A stretch of DNA of 64,000 nucleotides from Strigamia acuminata (GCA_949358305.1 OX442314.1:33413608-33477607), one strand, 5' to 3'. Positions 1 through 10,432 are shown, numbered from the stretch's first letter. A program made the numbers and translations. The notes: generated by a model not told the origin, from the sequence alone.

Positions 1-8
1 GTTTTTGA

Positions 9-230
9 TCCATTTTACGAGAAGTTTTCAAGTTTTTTAATCGTGGTCTGACTGAACGCGCAATCCTCACGATGGATGAGGAAGGAGGGGACGAGGAAAT
101 GCTTGAAATACAGCATCATGACGAGAATTGGGACCCGGACATAAACGTAGTTCCACCCGATCAGGTAGTAGTCGGCATCGCCGCACGAGATTTAGCTCCG
201 TGCGGTCGAATTAAAGATACACTTGACTAA
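9..230 (+). CDS. C-terminal fragment of an unidentified protein, possibly the end of pol
   Basis: An open frame runs from just after a TGA at 6-8 to a TAA at 228-230. It encodes about 73 residues, rich in acidic residues and ending in CGRIKDTLD. No domain is recognisable. Its place upstream of the 3' ORF and LTR of the left element would suit the tail of an integrase/pol ORF, but that is inference from position only. The upstream in-frame stop means that the start is missing, spliced or frameshifted. Confidence 0.3.
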   Translation, partial: SILREVFKFFNRGLTERAILTMDEEGGDEEMLEIQHHDENWDPDINVVPPDQVVVGIAARDLAPCGRIKDTLD

Positions 231-965
231 TACTTGACATGAACGCTCTGCGTTCGAAATAGTGTATAATTATTATACTAATATCCACGATCGCGAGAGC
301 GATTGTATTTTCTCCTATTATTTGTCTTCAAGGACGCGATAGCAGACAAACTGTCGCCTCGCTCCTTGAAGATGACTCACGACAATTGACACGAACGAGA
401 CAAAGGAAACGAGCTTTCTTTTTATATTCCAGAAATGGGAATAATTTATTGGATGGATTTTGAAAGAATTTATAGAACGTTGTTTCTATTTTTATTTGCT
501 ATTTTATTTGCGAATTTTTTCCCGATGACACTAATTTATTATAGATTCGTTTTTTAACTCGACTTTAACTCCGAATTTTTGGAGTTATTATTAGACAAAT
601 TTATTTCTTTACAAGTTAATTCACGACAAGAACATTTGTTTACATGTTCTAAAATTGTTATTGGAGATTTTCACGAACGATTTCGCGAATTTATTGGTTT
701 AAATACAAATTTACAGTTTAATTTTAAATTAAGCAATCCGAAGAAAAATTTCCGGATTAATACGCTCGATTCCGTCTCGTGGTTATCATTGGACGTGAAC
801 CAGATGTGCCAAGAAGACTCTTTTCTTCCTGACAAGGACGAATCAATGAACAGGAATAGGACTCGACGAGCGGTCGCACGTTTCAGCGACGTTCCTCGAG
901 CCCACCCCCTATTTATCTCCGTGTTATTGGCGATTTCATTAATTATTTTGTTTCCATCATTGCAG
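231..965 (+). other. Non-coding stretch ending in a probable 3' splice acceptor
   Basis: This AT-rich stretch has no convincing gene. It ends in a pyrimidine-rich run and CAG directly before the ATG at 966, a good 3' splice-site match. A reading frame stays open back to a TTG at 579, but its codons are AT-rich and the stretch before 966 differs sharply in composition from the GC-rich ORF after it. I therefore read 231-965 mainly as an intron or leader that would give a spliced subgenomic mRNA. Confidence 0.5.
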
Positions 966-3833
966 ATGGAGCTCCGAGACACATGGGGAGCGCTCAGCCC
1001 CGCATGCATAGTGCGAGCGGGCATATATCGAGGCGTACTGCCCGATTTTCTGCGCCGCTGCTTTGGCGAAGATGCGAAGCCATACCGCCTGCGCGTATTA
1101 TTTTCGCGCGCCCTCGCCAAGCGTTGGGTTAACGATTGTACACTCCTGGACGCGTTCCCGGAGTCGGTGCGAAACGTCGTCGCTGCAGAGCTCGCTCGCA
1201 TCGATGACCCGAAGTCACCAATCTTCCACCCGGCCCTGTCGAGCCAATACTCCGGCAGGCCGGCGGAGGAGCATGTGTTGTTCGCGTGGCAAGCGGCCGA
1301 GACCGAGGAGGCCCGCGAAGAAGTGTATCAACACTACCGCCAGCAGCTAATCGACACTGCGCCGGCGGTTGCAGAGCGGATTTTGCAAGACGACGGAATG
1401 AGCACCGCCGATATACATCTGTGGTGCGAGCAGACTCGGCAGGGAGAAGTTACGCCACAGTGGCGACCGAGAATGGGGATTCTCACGTCACAAGCTGAAA
1501 TGTGGCAACTCCACTATTTGGGAATTCTCGGCCCCAAATATAATTTCCCAAGGAAGCGCAAGCGCTCCAAGGGAACCGGGGGCAGCGAATCGCGCTCCCC
1601 GGGACGGTCGAAGAAACAGTGCGTCGAACAGCACTCGACCGTCAACGATGGAGCGGGAACGTCAGCGCAGCCACCGCGCGACCCCGCGAATTACACCAGA
1701 CCAAGGGTGTTCGTCAACCGTCAGATGAAAGACGGTAAAGAGACTCGAGAAGTCTGGATTTCGGGTGACGAAGAGCGAGTCTCTCGTCCCCGTGTCGGCA
1801 GACATCCGCTAACTCATCGTGAGCAGCGGAAACGAGACCGCAAAGAGCGGTATTTCGCTCGCTGCGAGGCGCGAGGAATTCCCCTTCCCGAACACGCTCT
1901 CAAAGCAATCGAAGCGAAGGAAGCGAGAGAGGCACGATCGAAGTCGAGTGGCCGATCTTCCGGGGAGCGTCGCGTCCTAGCGCCAGACACGCGGGACCTT
2001 CGCGAGATCATCACTCAGATGAAACGCAAGAAATTGTCGCGTTTCGACCCCGCGATGCAGTTCGCTCGCAAGATGGGCGTCGTCGAGCATGGTACCGTGA
2101 TTCCACACGAAGTGGCACGGTGGTTAAGCGAATATGTCAATTCGCGACCGCGTGTAGAAAACGCGCCTACGGCCGTCGTTCCACCGACGAGTACTGTAAG
2201 CCAGCTCCCGGCACTCCAAGTCACGCCGACTGGAGTGCAAGCGACGCTGCCACCGCCAACACAACAGTCTTTGACGTTGCTGTTGCCGACGCAGTCATCA
2301 ACGTCGCAACCGTTGCCAGCACAGCAGTCCCTGACGCTGCCGCCGCCGACACAGCCGCTGCCGCCGCCGACGCAGCCCCCGCCGCCGCCGCCGCCGATGC
2401 CGGGTTCGAGCACTACGCCGAACTTGGCCGTCGACGACTCGGTGATGTTGCCCGTTCACCAGAGCATTGCGCGGGAATGCCATAACGCCCGATTCGGAGA
2501 ATATTACCCGAGCAAGGCAAGACACGACCGCACCGCGATGTGGTATGAACAGCGTGACGAAAACGCACGGCTGGCTCGAGAAGCAGCCAATCCATCGATC
2601 GAAGAGCTCTTGGCCTTCGCATTTGTGATGGAGGACCCGAGGGCCGCCGCCGCTGCTCTGCAGGGCGCCGACGTCACTCAGCGCCATTTCATCGAGTGGG
2701 GGATTTCGATGATGCGGCACCACTCGCGCGCGTTCGCTGCAGATCCTGATCGCAGCAACCCTGTAAATCGGCGCAGTCTACAGCTGGCTTTGACGAAAAT
2801 CATGGTCCAGTTATTGACCCCCTCGCTCTTTGGGGTCGGACGACAGGCGATGGCCTGTTGGTCCGTAGTAGACAGAGAGGGTGTGCAGATACCTCGCGCA
2901 CTCGTTGGAGAATGGAGCGCCATTCTCCCCAACCCGGCGATGACTCGCTTCGAGCTGACCCGGGACGTGGTGAACCCCGAATGGGAGGGGTATAAGTTGC
3001 GGAGCATGGCCTTCCGCCACGCCGTTACCACGTGGGAGCCAACACCGTCAGCGCAGTCACACGCAATGATGGTCACGAGTGAAGAGCCGATGGAGAGCGA
3101 CGCCGCCTCTTCGACTGCTTCACGTGGAGCCCCAACTCCACCTCCGCCGCCGCCACCGATGCCACCAGCGGCGACGCCACAGACACCCGTCCTATCAAAT
3201 GCGGCGGGTAAGCCTAGACGCCTGCTATGCCGGACGCCGCCAACGATGTCCGCCGCTCGCCAGAGCCTGACGCCTCCCGCAGCCCAAGAAGCGCAGGAAG
3301 AGACTGTCCAGCAGGCAGTGGTTTCGAAGAGCGCCAAGCCAGCGAAAGCGGCGAAGCCTCCGACAAACTACTATGAGAAGTTGTGTGACGAGTTCTCTCA
3401 GCTGTCGATGACGACGGCGACGCGCAAATTCATCCTCGCGCAGAGAGACAAGGGGAAATCGGTATTCGTTTGGCTACACAACCAGGTGCGCCAGACCACC
3501 GATTTGATCCTCCATCAGCGTTTGCTGAGGGCCCACCGTGCGCCTCGAACGGCCGCGGAGGCGAACGCGATCCGGCACACCAATTCCGGGTTTTCGGCGT
3601 TCATTCCGCGGGTTTGGCTGCATGAGAGGAGACGTGCCCCGTACGAGCCAGCCGGCGGCCACGCATTGTGCTTCATTTCCGAGCACGAGGACCCCCGCGA
3701 CCAGTCTTCAGCCTTGGTTGGAGATCTGGTTTTGCCGCCCGGCGTTGTGCCGCCCGGCGCTGAGCCGCCCGTCCCTGGAGTGAGTTTCGCCCAGGCGATG
3801 GATCCAGCGTCGGGTCCCAGCAAGAAGGATTGA
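966..3833 (+). CDS. Large proline-rich 3' ORF of the left LTR retrotransposon (function unknown)
   Basis: From the ATG at 966 this frame encodes about 955 residues; it is also open upstream to a TTG at 579. I chose 966 because a pyrimidine tract plus CAG lies directly before it and because GC content jumps there. An arginine/alanine-rich N-terminal part is followed by a basic, NLS-like cluster (PRKRKRSKG). Long charged and low-complexity regions come next, with polyproline runs near 2380 and 3140 and a C-terminal domain of about 150 residues. I see no signal peptide, no membrane segment downstream of 966, no zinc knuckle and no RT or integrase motif. It occupies the env position (after pol, before the PPT and LTR) but does not look like an envelope. 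A nuclear or nucleic-acid-binding accessory protein is a guess. Confidence 0.6.
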   Translation: MELRDTWGALSPACIVRAGIYRGVLPDFLRRCFGEDAKPYRLRVLFSRALAKRWVNDCTLLDAFPESVRNVVAAELARIDDPKSPIFHPALSSQYSGRPAEEHVLFAWQAAETEEAREEVYQHYRQQLIDTAPAVAERILQDDGMSTADIHLWCEQTRQGEVTPQWRPRMGILTSQAEMWQLHYLGILGPKYNFPRKRKRSKGTGGSESRSPGRSKKQCVEQHSTVNDGAGTSAQPPRDPANYTRPRVFVNRQMKDGKETREVWISGDEERVSRPRVGRHPLTHREQRKRDRKERYFARCEARGIPLPEHALKAIEAKEAREARSKSSGRSSGERRVLAPDTRDLREIITQMKRKKLSRFDPAMQFARKMGVVEHGTVIPHEVARWLSEYVNSRPRVENAPTAVVPPTSTVSQLPALQVTPTGVQATLPPPTQQSLTLLLPTQSSTSQPLPAQQSLTLPPPTQPLPPPTQPPPPPPPMPGSSTTPNLAVDDSVMLPVHQSIARECHNARFGEYYPSKARHDRTAMWYEQRDENARLAREAANPSIEELLAFAFVMEDPRAAAAALQGADVTQRHFIEWGISMMRHHSRAFAADPDRSNPVNRRSLQLALTKIMVQLLTPSLFGVGRQAMACWSVVDREGVQIPRALVGEWSAILPNPAMTRFELTRDVVNPEWEGYKLRSMAFRHAVTTWEPTPSAQSHAMMVTSEEPMESDAASSTASRGAPTPPPPPPPMPPAATPQTPVLSNAAGKPRRLLCRTPPTMSAARQSLTPPAAQEAQEETVQQAVVSKSAKPAKAAKPPTNYYEKLCDEFSQLSMTTATRKFILAQRDKGKSVFVWLHNQVRQTTDLILHQRLLRAHRAPRTAAEANAIRHTNSGFSAFIPRVWLHERRRAPYEPAGGHALCFISEHEDPRDQSSALVGDLVLPPGVVPPGAEPPVPGVSFAQAMDPASGPSKKD

Positions 3834-3858
3834 TCGCTCCGAACACCGGCGGTCAGAG

Positions 3859-3872
3859 CTGGGAGGGGGACG
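3859..3872 (+). other. Polypurine tract of the left element
   Basis: GGGAGGGGGA at 3861-3870 lies two bases before the TG that opens the LTR. This is the usual plus-strand primer position in LTR retroelements. Confidence 0.7.
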
Positions 3873-4868
3873 TGTGGTGACCCGACTGGGGTGGGGCACG
3901 AAGAGTTTCTCTCGTGGCCTACATACGGGTAAAGAAGGGGAGTCGCACGCGCGCCTCCCTTCCCTCAGAGCATTGACATCCAGTCAATGGACGGGCGTCT
4001 GCCCTGGGGGAGTGGGGGAGATTCGTCTTCTCCACTATTGGGTGGCTTTAGTCACCTGTCACCCCCCGCTTTGTGCAAAGGAATTCGCCTTGCACTGAGC
4101 GGGCAGAACCAACACAAAAATCAACCAAGATACACGTAAAAGCCAAACGTCCTAAAACGATCAAGCCTAAGTACAAAGACTTCAGGAGTGACCTAGGACA
4201 AGGGACTTTCAACGTGAGGACGATTGATTTGTGTTAACCTCCGCAGAGTAACCTGCGAAACAAGATTACCACACTATTTTAGCAAGCCAGCTAGAAATAG
4301 TAAACCTACTCCAATTTAGCGAGTTGTGCAGACAAACGGTCGCACAAGCCTAAATTGCAGTAACCACGACGAGCGTTCCCGCCGCTGTGTGTATCGCCGG
4401 GAACCACCAAGCGTCCGCCGCTGTGTGATCGCCGGACACCTACAAAAAACCCTAAACCTAGACAACAGACCAGAAGTAAGACCTTTCAGGCATTCACTCG
4501 CGCCCGACCAGCGTGAGCCCGAAGGACCGAACGAGAAACGTGAGACGAGGACGCCATTCATTGCCACGCCGGCCCAAGACGACACCACGTTGCCACGCGG
4601 ACGCCATCTTGGATCCACAGCGACAAAGGACGACCTCGACCAGTTTCCCGCCAACTTCACACCCCTTTCCTTTTACCTTTTTATTCCCTTACATATTTTA
4701 TTCCCTTTTAACTGTATATTCCCGTATAATAAATACATTTATTATATTTACCTTTTACATTGTCTTGCCGTGTTACATTATTTGGGTAACCGCTTGAGTA
4801 AAGCGGTATTGCGAGATCAGAGAGTGACTCATACCACGTATCAGCGACAGACCGAGTTGAGCGCGACA
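3873..4868 (+). repeat. 3' LTR of the left element
   Basis: The repeat begins TGTGGTGACC directly after the polypurine tract and ends GCGCGACA, giving TG...CA termini and 996 bp. A polyadenylation signal AATAAA lies at 4728-4733. The partner LTR is outside the window. The right boundary is fixed by homology between 4871 onward and 38207 onward. Confidence 0.65.
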
Positions 4869-5583
4869 AGGTGTCACTTAATTTTGAGTGCATTCTAAGA
4901 AGATGCAACTCAGCAATAATGGAAGTGTAGAACTAATTATCCATAATGCCATCAATTGATCAGCAAATTTTTTCAATTTTTTCACTTAATTTTCAATTTT
5001 ATCACTTAAATTTTAATCTTTTCATTTGAATGTCGAGCTTTATTGCTGATTTTTAAAAATTTATAGAATTTTAATTTTTTTCATTATAACAATTATAAAA
5101 AAAAATAATTACTTTATTTAAATATAATAAATAATGTATAATATTGCGGATCCCTGTCCATTTGCTCATCTTTTGTTTCATTAGTCACTTCTCACAGGAT
5201 TTATCATTCATATTGGGTTTTATGACCCCCAAAGCACACTTGGCATACTCACAGGTGTTTATAAACATCCAGATGACTTTCTTAATTTAAAACATACCTG
5301 AGTTTGCATCGCACAAACGTTTTAAAAACTCCACTAATTCCCTCCATTGTGGAACAACCCTCCAATAATTTGTTCAATCAACATTTAACGTAAATTAAAA
5401 TATCAAAAACAAATTCTTTATTGCAAATTCAGAATTTTTAATCTCCACAAGCCACCATCTTCTGATCGGGTTTTGATTTTATATTTTTTACCAATCCCTT
5501 ATCCCGTTCATTATTTCCCTTTAATATCAAACATTTTTTTCTCCCACACACATACATAGATTTGAAAGTAAAAAAATCGCCTT

Positions 5584-6574
5584 TTATTCGTACCAAGGAA
5601 ACCAAAAAAACGTAAGAATCGCGATCACACTGAACACCAGGATTGTTTTCAATATTTTCGCTTTCCGTTCGCCCGCTCTGTTCATCAGCAACTCCTCCCC
5701 CGTCTGCGTCGCCGGCCACGGAGTCGCCGGCCGCTGATTGCCGAGTCTCACCGCCGGCGCGGACGTCGATCTCTTCCCTCTAGCTTCGTACTCCCTCGAA
5801 CGGCTGTAACAACCTAAAATCCCAAAAATCAGCGATAAAAAACCGTCGAAACACACCAAAAACCATACTTTTCATTTCCCCATTTTTTCTCTCCTGCGAT
5901 CCGCCAAACAAGACGTCCACCTCGCTGTCCGAATCGTCGTAACACGACGAAAACTTATCCTCGTTTTCCGCATCGCCGCCGCTGCAACTCAGGCTGGAAA
6001 ACCCATCGAGCGGAAGTATATCGAGCCCCTTTTCGTCGCTCGATCGATACAGAAACAAATCGTCGTCCCAACCAGCCAACAGCGGGTCCTCCAACTCGTC
6101 AATGATATCCGTGTTGTCCAGACTGTCGAAGGCGACGCTCAACGACTGCGGCGAACCGTTAACGAGCGCCGTGCTGTTCGGATCGGTCAAACAAGGACTC
6201 ACGCTACGGAACTCTTTTTTGTGAGCGTCGCAATCTTTATCTTCTTGCTCGCTCGCCTCGTCGCCGCACGGCTTGTCCTCGATGGGAGCGTGAAGGGAGT
6301 AACATTTGGCGACCGCGTCGAGCAGCGTATCGGATCGCGTCACGCCGGAGCGCAGTTTGTTTTGGATTTTCTGCAGTTTCGTGTCGCTGCTCGACTCGGC
6401 CAGGAAACACGCGTCGCGCTCGCAGTCGGCGTAGGTTTTCTTCGTCTCGGCGACGTCTTCTCTGCGCGGGATGAGGGAATAGCTGTAGTCGCGTCTGGCC
6501 TCTTTGTCCTTTGGTTTCGAGTGTTTCTTTTTGTCGGTTATGTCCTGTAAACTGGCTTTTTTTGTCAGCGGCAT
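5584..6574 (-). CDS. Two-exon host-like gene, acidic protein with a C-terminal membrane anchor (copy 1)
   Basis: Coding exons are 6574-5869 and 5813-5584 on the minus strand, joined across a 55-bp GT...AG intron (5814-5868) to give 311 residues. The start is the first ATG after a probable 5'UTR intron (6582-6673). The N-terminus is lysine-rich. The middle is acidic and serine-rich, with stretches such as DELEDPLL and CYDDSDSEVD. The C-terminal ~20 residues form one hydrophobic segment (ILVFSVIAILTFFWFPWYE) just before the stop, as in a tail-anchored protein. I do not recognise the family. The six coding differences from copy 2 are five synonymous and one Ala/Gly, which suggests selection on a real gene. 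The GC content of the coding exons is well above the surroundings. Confidence 0.75.
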
Positions 6575-6581
6575 TTTTTTT

Positions 6582-6673
6582 CTGTATATTTTGTGGTTAG
6601 AAATTGGTGGGAGTTTATTGGAGGAATGAATGAGTGTGCGGGTGTTGCCGTCGTCGCATCGAATCGAACTTAC
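6582..6673 (-). other. Probable 5'UTR intron of the 311-residue gene (copy 1)
   Basis: On the minus strand a GTAAG donor starts at 6673 and a TATACAG acceptor ends at 6582, seven bases before the ATG at 6574. A GC-rich segment upstream of 6673 would be the non-coding first exon. The same arrangement is at 39918-40009. Confidence 0.5.
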
Positions 6674-6674
6674 C

Positions 6675-7610
6675 GGCGCTGTGCGTCTTTGAGCAATGGT
6701 TATTGGAATCGGCTGGTTTGGAACTCAATTTTGGTCTTATCAAAACACCTTTAAGGGAATAAACAATGAAGAGTTGGCAAGGTTACGAAAGGAAACAATG
6801 TGCACCACGCAGCGACACCATGTTACAATATAGGTGGAGTCAGAGTTTCGGTTTCTGTGGAAAACCAACAAAAGAATCAAATTTTTGTTGAAATAATTTC
6901 TTGATTTGGTGAAAATCGAAGACTTTTTAATCCACATTTAGTTATAACAGTCAAAAACTGAACCATAGACAGAATTATGTAAAATACAGGGTGTGAAACA
7001 AATGTATACACGTTTAAATTAAATATATATTAAGCATTAGTTGCGGGCAGTGTTGTTTAATTAATGTTTCTTTCGTTTGGTGTTTAGTTTTTGAGGATCC
7101 GAGCTTTTGTTGGTTGTTGCAATTAATAATACAGCAGACCTTTGCTGTAAATTTATCGTTGGTTTCACCACATTGCACTATGCAGTAATTTTTTCCTTGT
7201 GTTTTCTTGCATTTTATAAGACAGCATAAAAATCTGCATGTTAATTATAATTACAAACAATAGAAATAACTGAGTTACCTTAACAGCTGAGAGAATCCAA
7301 GCCGATGTGGAGAATTGTTTTCGATGTTTTATACAGAATATTTTAGATGAATTGTATGCTGTGTCATTGCAGGTAGTACTAAATCAATTTTATTCCACCC
7401 AGTGTCTTGGTGACCAAATCAAACCGATAATAAGTGGAGTGTCCACTCCATCTGTCTCGTGTGCTATTTCCAACATGTGTGGTGATGCTCCCCTGTTTGC
7501 GTCACAAATAGTCCCAATAAAATCTTGGTCTTAATTCCCCAACTTTCCAGCTTAGTGCACCGTTATTTTTGGACTCTACAAAACGCAATCTTTGTTATAA
7601 TATACAACAA
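6675..7610. other. No gene recognised
   Basis: AT-rich sequence. It holds short frames without recognisable domains and a TE-terminus-like ACAGGGTGT word near 6986 with no visible partner. The end of this stretch may include a degraded LTR of the gag relic that follows, because a primer-binding-site-like sequence begins at 7613. The second copy is at 40011-40946. Confidence 0.4.
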
Positions 7611-7612
7611 AC

Positions 7613-7625
7613 TGGCGTCGAGGAT
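7613..7625 (+). other. Primer-binding-site-like sequence of the gag relic
   Basis: TGGCGTCGAGGAT differs by one base from the tRNA-Ser(GCU) complementary site TGGCGACGAGGAT found after the 5' LTR of the nested element (53757-53769). It is followed 165 bp later by a gag start. I could not define the upstream LTR. Confidence 0.45.
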
Positions 7626-7790
7626 GCTGATGCTACAACCTACAAATCGTAAATACTAACATTCTGCGTTTCATTTGGTGTGTTTTTGGTGTGTTTTTGG
7701 GCTGTTTTTGACCACTTTTTGGGCGATTGACCTTGAGTGCCTCACGTTAAACCCGAAATTTTATCAACTCCTCAATTTTTATCACGAGTC

Positions 7791-8835
7791 ATGGCTGCGA
7801 CCCCAGGGCTGTTCCAGGAATTCAACCCGGCCCACAACTGGGCACGATACGTCGACAGGCTGCAAAGCTTCTTCACGTGCTCGAAAATTGTGGATGATGA
7901 ACAAAAAGTGGCAACTTTAATTTCAAGCATCGGTGGCGACACGTACGAGCGCCTCGCGGATCTGTGTCTGCCCAAGAAAACAAACCAAAAAAACGTTTGA
8001 AGAACGTTTGTTAAGTACATATACTAACCCTAAACCACTTCTTTTGAGCGAGCAGGCGACATTCCAGCGACGCAATCAATTGCCAAACGAGTCTGTGGCT
8101 GAGTTTGCACTGGCCCTGTCCAAACTCTCACAAAATTGTAATTACGGGGAGGAACTTCTAGTTCACTTGTGCGACCGTTTCATCATTGGTTTGCAGTCAG
8201 AGCAAATTCAACGCGCGCTCATCACGAAGGACGAGTCTGACCACGCCAAAGTGGTATAAGCAGCGATCGCCATGGAGCTGACCATGAAGGGGGTCGCTGG
8301 GCTCCACTTCGGGTCCACAAATTTGCAGATGCACAAGGTATTCGATAAGCCAAGGTCAGACCACTCCAAACGCCCCTCGCGAGGAGGCAAGAGTTCGAGC
8401 GACCGCGGCAGACAGAAAAAACACCAACACACGTCAGCGGGACCCAAGAAGTGCATGTTGTGCGGCTCCACCGGGCATCGCCGCGACGATTGCCGCCATA
8501 GAAACGTGAAATGCCACGGATGCGGCAAAGACGGCCATATCAAGCCGGTGTGCTTGTCCTCTTCTACTGCCCCGAGAGCAGCTCTCCACCATGCTGTGGA
8601 ACCAAAGCAGGATTTGACGTACTACACGATTCATACGACGCCAATCGCTTCGGTTAACGCACTCAACATCGAACGAGTGAAGCCACTCATCGTATACTCT
8701 GGTTTGACTCAAGAGGGTGCCCTTCTCCCATTGGCCGAGCCGCATTACTCCTACCTCAAATTTGTATTACTACCACTAGGAGAAGTAGTTTTTATTTTTA
8801 TTATCATTTGTGATTGCTATAACCATTTAGGTTAA
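7791..8835 (+). pseudogene. Broken Ty3/gypsy-type gag with two zinc knuckles (copy 1)
   Basis: The frame begins at the ATG at 7791. It shifts near 7975-7990 and has an in-frame TAA at 8257-8259 before continuing to 8835. The N-terminal part resembles retrotransposon capsid (an RQ-rich track with ESVAEFALALSKL). The C-terminal part has two CX2CX4HX4C knuckles, CMLCGSTGHRRDDC and CHGCGKDGHIKPVC, which in functional Gag bind RNA for packaging. No protease or RT follows; after about 8760 the frame becomes hydrophobic and non-retroviral. An AATAAA lies near 8881. This is a truncated, inactive relic, kept identical in copy 2. Confidence 0.8.
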
Positions 8836-9004
8836 TATAATTTCGATTATTTGTATACATAAATATTACTTCTTTTAAAGAAATAAAGTTATATGAACAT
8901 ATAAATCAAAAACTCATTTTTGTTTTGTTTATCGGTTTTTTGGTCTGGACCGAACACAATTTTTGAAGTATTTATTAGATGCTTTTTCTGGAATAACAAA
9001 CAAA

Positions 9005-9323
9005 ATGTCAACAAGTAATTATAGCAGTTTCTGTTCATCACCCGATCTTATTAACCTTTTGGAATTTCCTGTTGTTGGATTACGTAAGCAAGGAACTAGA
9101 CGTGGTGGCCATGCTCCTTCAATTCCAGTTGCCGAATTTCAAAAATTCAAGAGTGGTCGACCTATAAATAGGCAGGCGAAACAAATCGTGTTGAATATTT
9201 ACAACAAAGTTATAAATAATCGATCGCAAATTGGATATAAAAAACTGGAAAAAATTGTGTCGTGTCTCACTGGAATAGGATTAAATTCCGTACGCAAAAT
9301 TAGAAAGGAGTTGCTTGATCAGG
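9005..9323 (+). pseudogene. Exon 1 of an intron-containing DDE transposase gene (copy 1, rest absent)
   Basis: The ATG at 9005 sits in a good context and the frame runs 106 codons plus one base to a GTGAGT donor at 9324. It encodes a basic N-terminal region with a helix-turn-helix look (QAKQIVLNIYNKVINNRS). The matching downstream exons are found only at 63312 onward. In copy 1 the element LTR follows 44 bp later and the copy ends at the gap, so the gene is incomplete here. Confidence 0.6.
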
Positions 9324-9367
9324 GTGAGTAAAAAGATTTAATAATTAATATTTAATAAAAATAAAGC

Positions 9368-10040
9368 TGTCACGATTAATTCTGTTGGTATAATTAATTC
9401 CTAACAATATTGCGCAAAAACTAATTCGCGCAATAGTAATGGGCAACGTTCGTAGATTTCCCTAAACCTTGTTTCCTTCAAATGAGGACATCCAGAAACT
9501 CAGGAAACCTAATACTCGCGTTTGACTAACATAATTTATATTGGACAGTTTTTTGCTTACGGCGGGTGTTGTAGTCGTAAAAGAATGGAAGCACGATGAT
9601 ATTAACCTAAAGTGGAAAGGGGATATCATCGGGCAGTGATAATATAAAAGATGGCGGCTTAGAAAATAGCGCAATAGGGTTAGATGTAAGAGCGCTTGTT
9701 GAAGGCGCAAATCATAGCAGACTAAATCTAAATGTTACTAAGGGAAATTGGTGTTATCCGTTAGAGAGCATAAGAAGAAGTGATTAAACTTAGGATGATT
9801 GGAAAGAGGAAAACTCAGTCATGTGACTGGTCAGATCAATTAGAGAAGGGGGTGGAAAGGTGAAAATAGGAGTTCAATTGTTAAGAATAATGATATGCGC
9901 ATCATCCAGATTGCGCATTCATTAAATGAAGATGAGTAAGCGAGATGAATCATTACGAGTGTCAGAAACAAGAAAATATTATAAGAAATAAGATTGGGTT
10001 ATTCTAAAATAAAAATAGGCGGGTAGACGTGCCCGTGACA
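9368..10040 (-). repeat. 3' LTR of the giant element (copy 1)
   Basis: 673 bp. Both ends are the inverted heptamer TGTCACG...CGTGACA. It appears identical to 42704-43376 and differs at about six positions from the 5' LTR at 62602-63274. Confidence 0.95.
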
Positions 10041-10054
10041 TCCCCCTCCCCTTA
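10041..10054 (-). other. Polypurine tract of the giant element (copy 1)
   Basis: On the minus strand AAGGGGAGGGGGA directly precedes the TGTCACG that opens the 3' LTR. This fixes the element's orientation as minus. Confidence 0.85.
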
Positions 10055-10432
10055 AACCTTTATTATAGTTGTTGAAATAAAGGCAAAGAGAGAGAGACTC
10101 ACTCAGATCAATACAACAATAATACTCTGGGATAAATACAATCAAATCTTGGTTAACATACGAAATAAATGTCTAGATTAACATACTCTTGATTAAATAT
10201 GATGATTATGACTATTCGGGATCGTCACCAGATAATAATAATAACAAAAATCAAAAATTAACTCATCAGGAAGCTTGAGAATAAATCTACCGACCGACTT
10301 GTAAATGAAAATTATAAATCAGTAAGGTTAGGAATAATAAACAAACATTTTCAAATAAACTGTATAAAAATCATCGAATAAAGCCTAAACAATTTTTATG
10401 GACGAAGACAAGACTAACTAAACACGCGACGC

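Larger units (their letters stand above)
1..4868 (+). mobile_element. 3' part of an LTR retrotransposon (left element)
   Basis: The segment ends with a polypurine tract and a 996-bp sequence bounded by TG...CA. This is the normal 3' end of an LTR retrotransposon read on the plus strand. Upstream lie a short open frame (9-230), a 735-bp non-coding stretch and a large ORF (966-3833) in the position where env or accessory genes sit. The 5' LTR and most of pol are outside the window, so the superfamily cannot be assigned. The right edge abuts sequence that occurs without the element at 38207 onward. That empty-site comparison supports an insertion edge at 4868/4869. Confidence 0.7.

Noticed and set aside
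579-965. N-terminal extension of the left element's 3' ORF with a hydrophobic, membrane-like segment near 910-965
   Set aside because: The frame starts at TTG, is AT-rich, and ends at an acceptor-like CAG; the hydrophobic run coincides with the pyrimidine tract of that acceptor, so it is probably intronic.
6980-7010. ACAGGGTGT transposon terminus
   Set aside because: Only one end seen; no inverted partner or TSD could be found.
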